Under the pieces are notes generated by a model, which was given only the letters and a program-made list of their open reading frames with translations, was not told the origin of the DNA and searched no databases. DNA of 64,000 nucleotides, taken from the NCBI GenBank assembly GCA_033980235.1, contig CM067069.1, positions 32,723,041 through 32,787,040 on the forward strand, given 5' to 3'. The DNA is from Diadema setosum (taxonomy: Eukaryota; Echinodermata; Echinoidea; Diadematoida; Diadematidae). Shown here one piece after another: positions 63,435 through 64,000 of this stretch. Within the stretch, counting starts at the first letter, position 1; each line of letters opens with the position of its first letter. The translations under genes were made by a program, and so were the position numbers.

Positions 63435-63650
63435 AAGTAGTAGTAGTTGTTGTAGAGAGAGATGGGAAGGAAGAGAAGTAGAGCTGAAGACAAGGTATAG
63501 CTAGCTGCCCTTTTTTTCCCTGAAGGATTTAGCGAGCTCGTCGTGACAGACAGCTTGATCTTACTGGGATGAATGGCTGCTGAGATGCCACTAATAGCTC
63601 TTGTCTGCGATTCAAACCCCCGACATTGATTGACACGGGGCAAAATGACG
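63185..63650 (-). mobile_element. putative SINE with L2-type tail
   Basis: Minus strand, from right to left: a B-box-like GGGTTTGAATCGC near 63613-63625, then a body interrupted by a (TAC)n microsatellite (63340-63445). It then ends AAAGTGCTTTGAAAC..AGAGTGCTATGCAAATGTTATT, like the AAAGCGCTTTGAG..GCGCTATATAAATG tails of L2-mobilised SINEs, followed by ATTGT-type pentamers at 63185-63230. The A box was not found. Confidence 0.45.
63345..63445. repeat. (AGT)n microsatellite
   Basis: AGT triplets with a few AGA/AAG variants; about 20 pure units lie around 63392-63432. Confidence 0.95.
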
Positions 63651-64000
63651 TCTGGCGGCAGGGGTCGGTCGCCAAAGGGTTTACCAAAGGGTCTCGGCGA
63701 GGAGGGATGGAACACCCTGTACATCACTGTGCTGGGTTTGTATGTGGTGATGCTGAGGTGGAAAGGGGGGGGGGGGGGGAGGGCTGGAAGAGGACGACTG
63801 TGGTGCTACTGAGTTGCACGGCCCGAAAGGAGCAAAGGCTGGCGTTGACGCAAGAGCGGGAAATGTGAGTGGGTGAGATGAAATGACGATGCCAGTGCAG
63901 CCAACACATGACAAGGAGTGTGGGATAGGAATGTTTACACGGCTCATGTCTTGACTGCTACCCACGTGCGTACATGCTCAAAAGCGATACTCTGGCATAC
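63651..64000. other. GC-richer end of window, no firm gene
   Basis: G15 at 63765-63779. The minus-strand frame 63965-63681 is Pro/Ser/His-rich and could be an upstream exon of the 60730 gene, but the G tract creates most of its proline run and no splice site was convincing. Confidence 0.3.

Noticed and set aside
63305..63727. 140-codon minus-strand frame
   Set aside because: Poly-Tyr core comes from the AGT microsatellite and the ends from a SINE.

Overview
This is a eukaryotic, AT-rich, intron-containing genome. The many AGGCCTA-type words, dense short inverted-repeat elements, tRNA-headed SINEs, LINE ends with pentanucleotide tails and a Prrx-type homeobox exon fit a marine invertebrate deuterostome, most likely an echinoderm. 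That placement is an inference; the sequence itself does not name the species. Most of the 64 kb is intron, intergenic DNA and transposon debris. Almost all open frames of 60-130 codons are chance or repeat-derived.

Only two protein-coding pieces are well supported. On the plus strand, 8997-9344 is the last coding exon of a Prrx/Pmx paired-related homeobox gene. It opens inside the homeodomain (VWFQNRRAKFRRNER) at the intron position typical of paired-like genes and ends with an OAR motif and a stop. I could not find the 5' half of the homeobox, so 1-8996 is probably one large intron. On the minus strand, 61127-60730 is the last coding exon of a gene I do not recognise; it carries a KHVRF sequence that fits the PP1-docking (RVxF) pattern. 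A weaker candidate exon lies at 54665-54769 (minus), inside a GC-richer, more complex block (53.6-54.85 kb).

The rest is mobile DNA. (1) 27.3-32.2 kb: two head-to-tail copies, offset by about 2.26 kb, of a non-coding element. Its 3' end (hairpin, then CTAG, then T) and 5'/3' asymmetric inverted repeats look like a non-autonomous Helitron2/Helentron. Each copy carries several perfect CRE palindromes, paired DR1-like GGGTCAAAGGTCA sites about 149 bp apart, and long alternating CG tracts. (2) 21.4-22.1 kb: a four-unit, roughly 150-bp tandem array, also carrying TGACCTTTGACCT, capped by a 19-bp-arm hairpin. (3) LINE fragments at 24.5-25.0, 25.6-26.5, 37.1-37.7 and around 17.8-18.2 kb. (4) tRNA-type SINEs at 5.6-6.0, 25.35-25.6 and 35.3-35.6 kb. 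(5) About ten short inverted-repeat DNA elements (MITEs), spread mainly over 40-63 kb.

I saw no complete gene, no autonomous transposase, no true tRNA or rRNA gene and no CRISPR-like array. The most unusual structures are the CRE/DR1-loaded tandem Helitron-like element and a pair of adjacent odd palindromes at 50700-50757.
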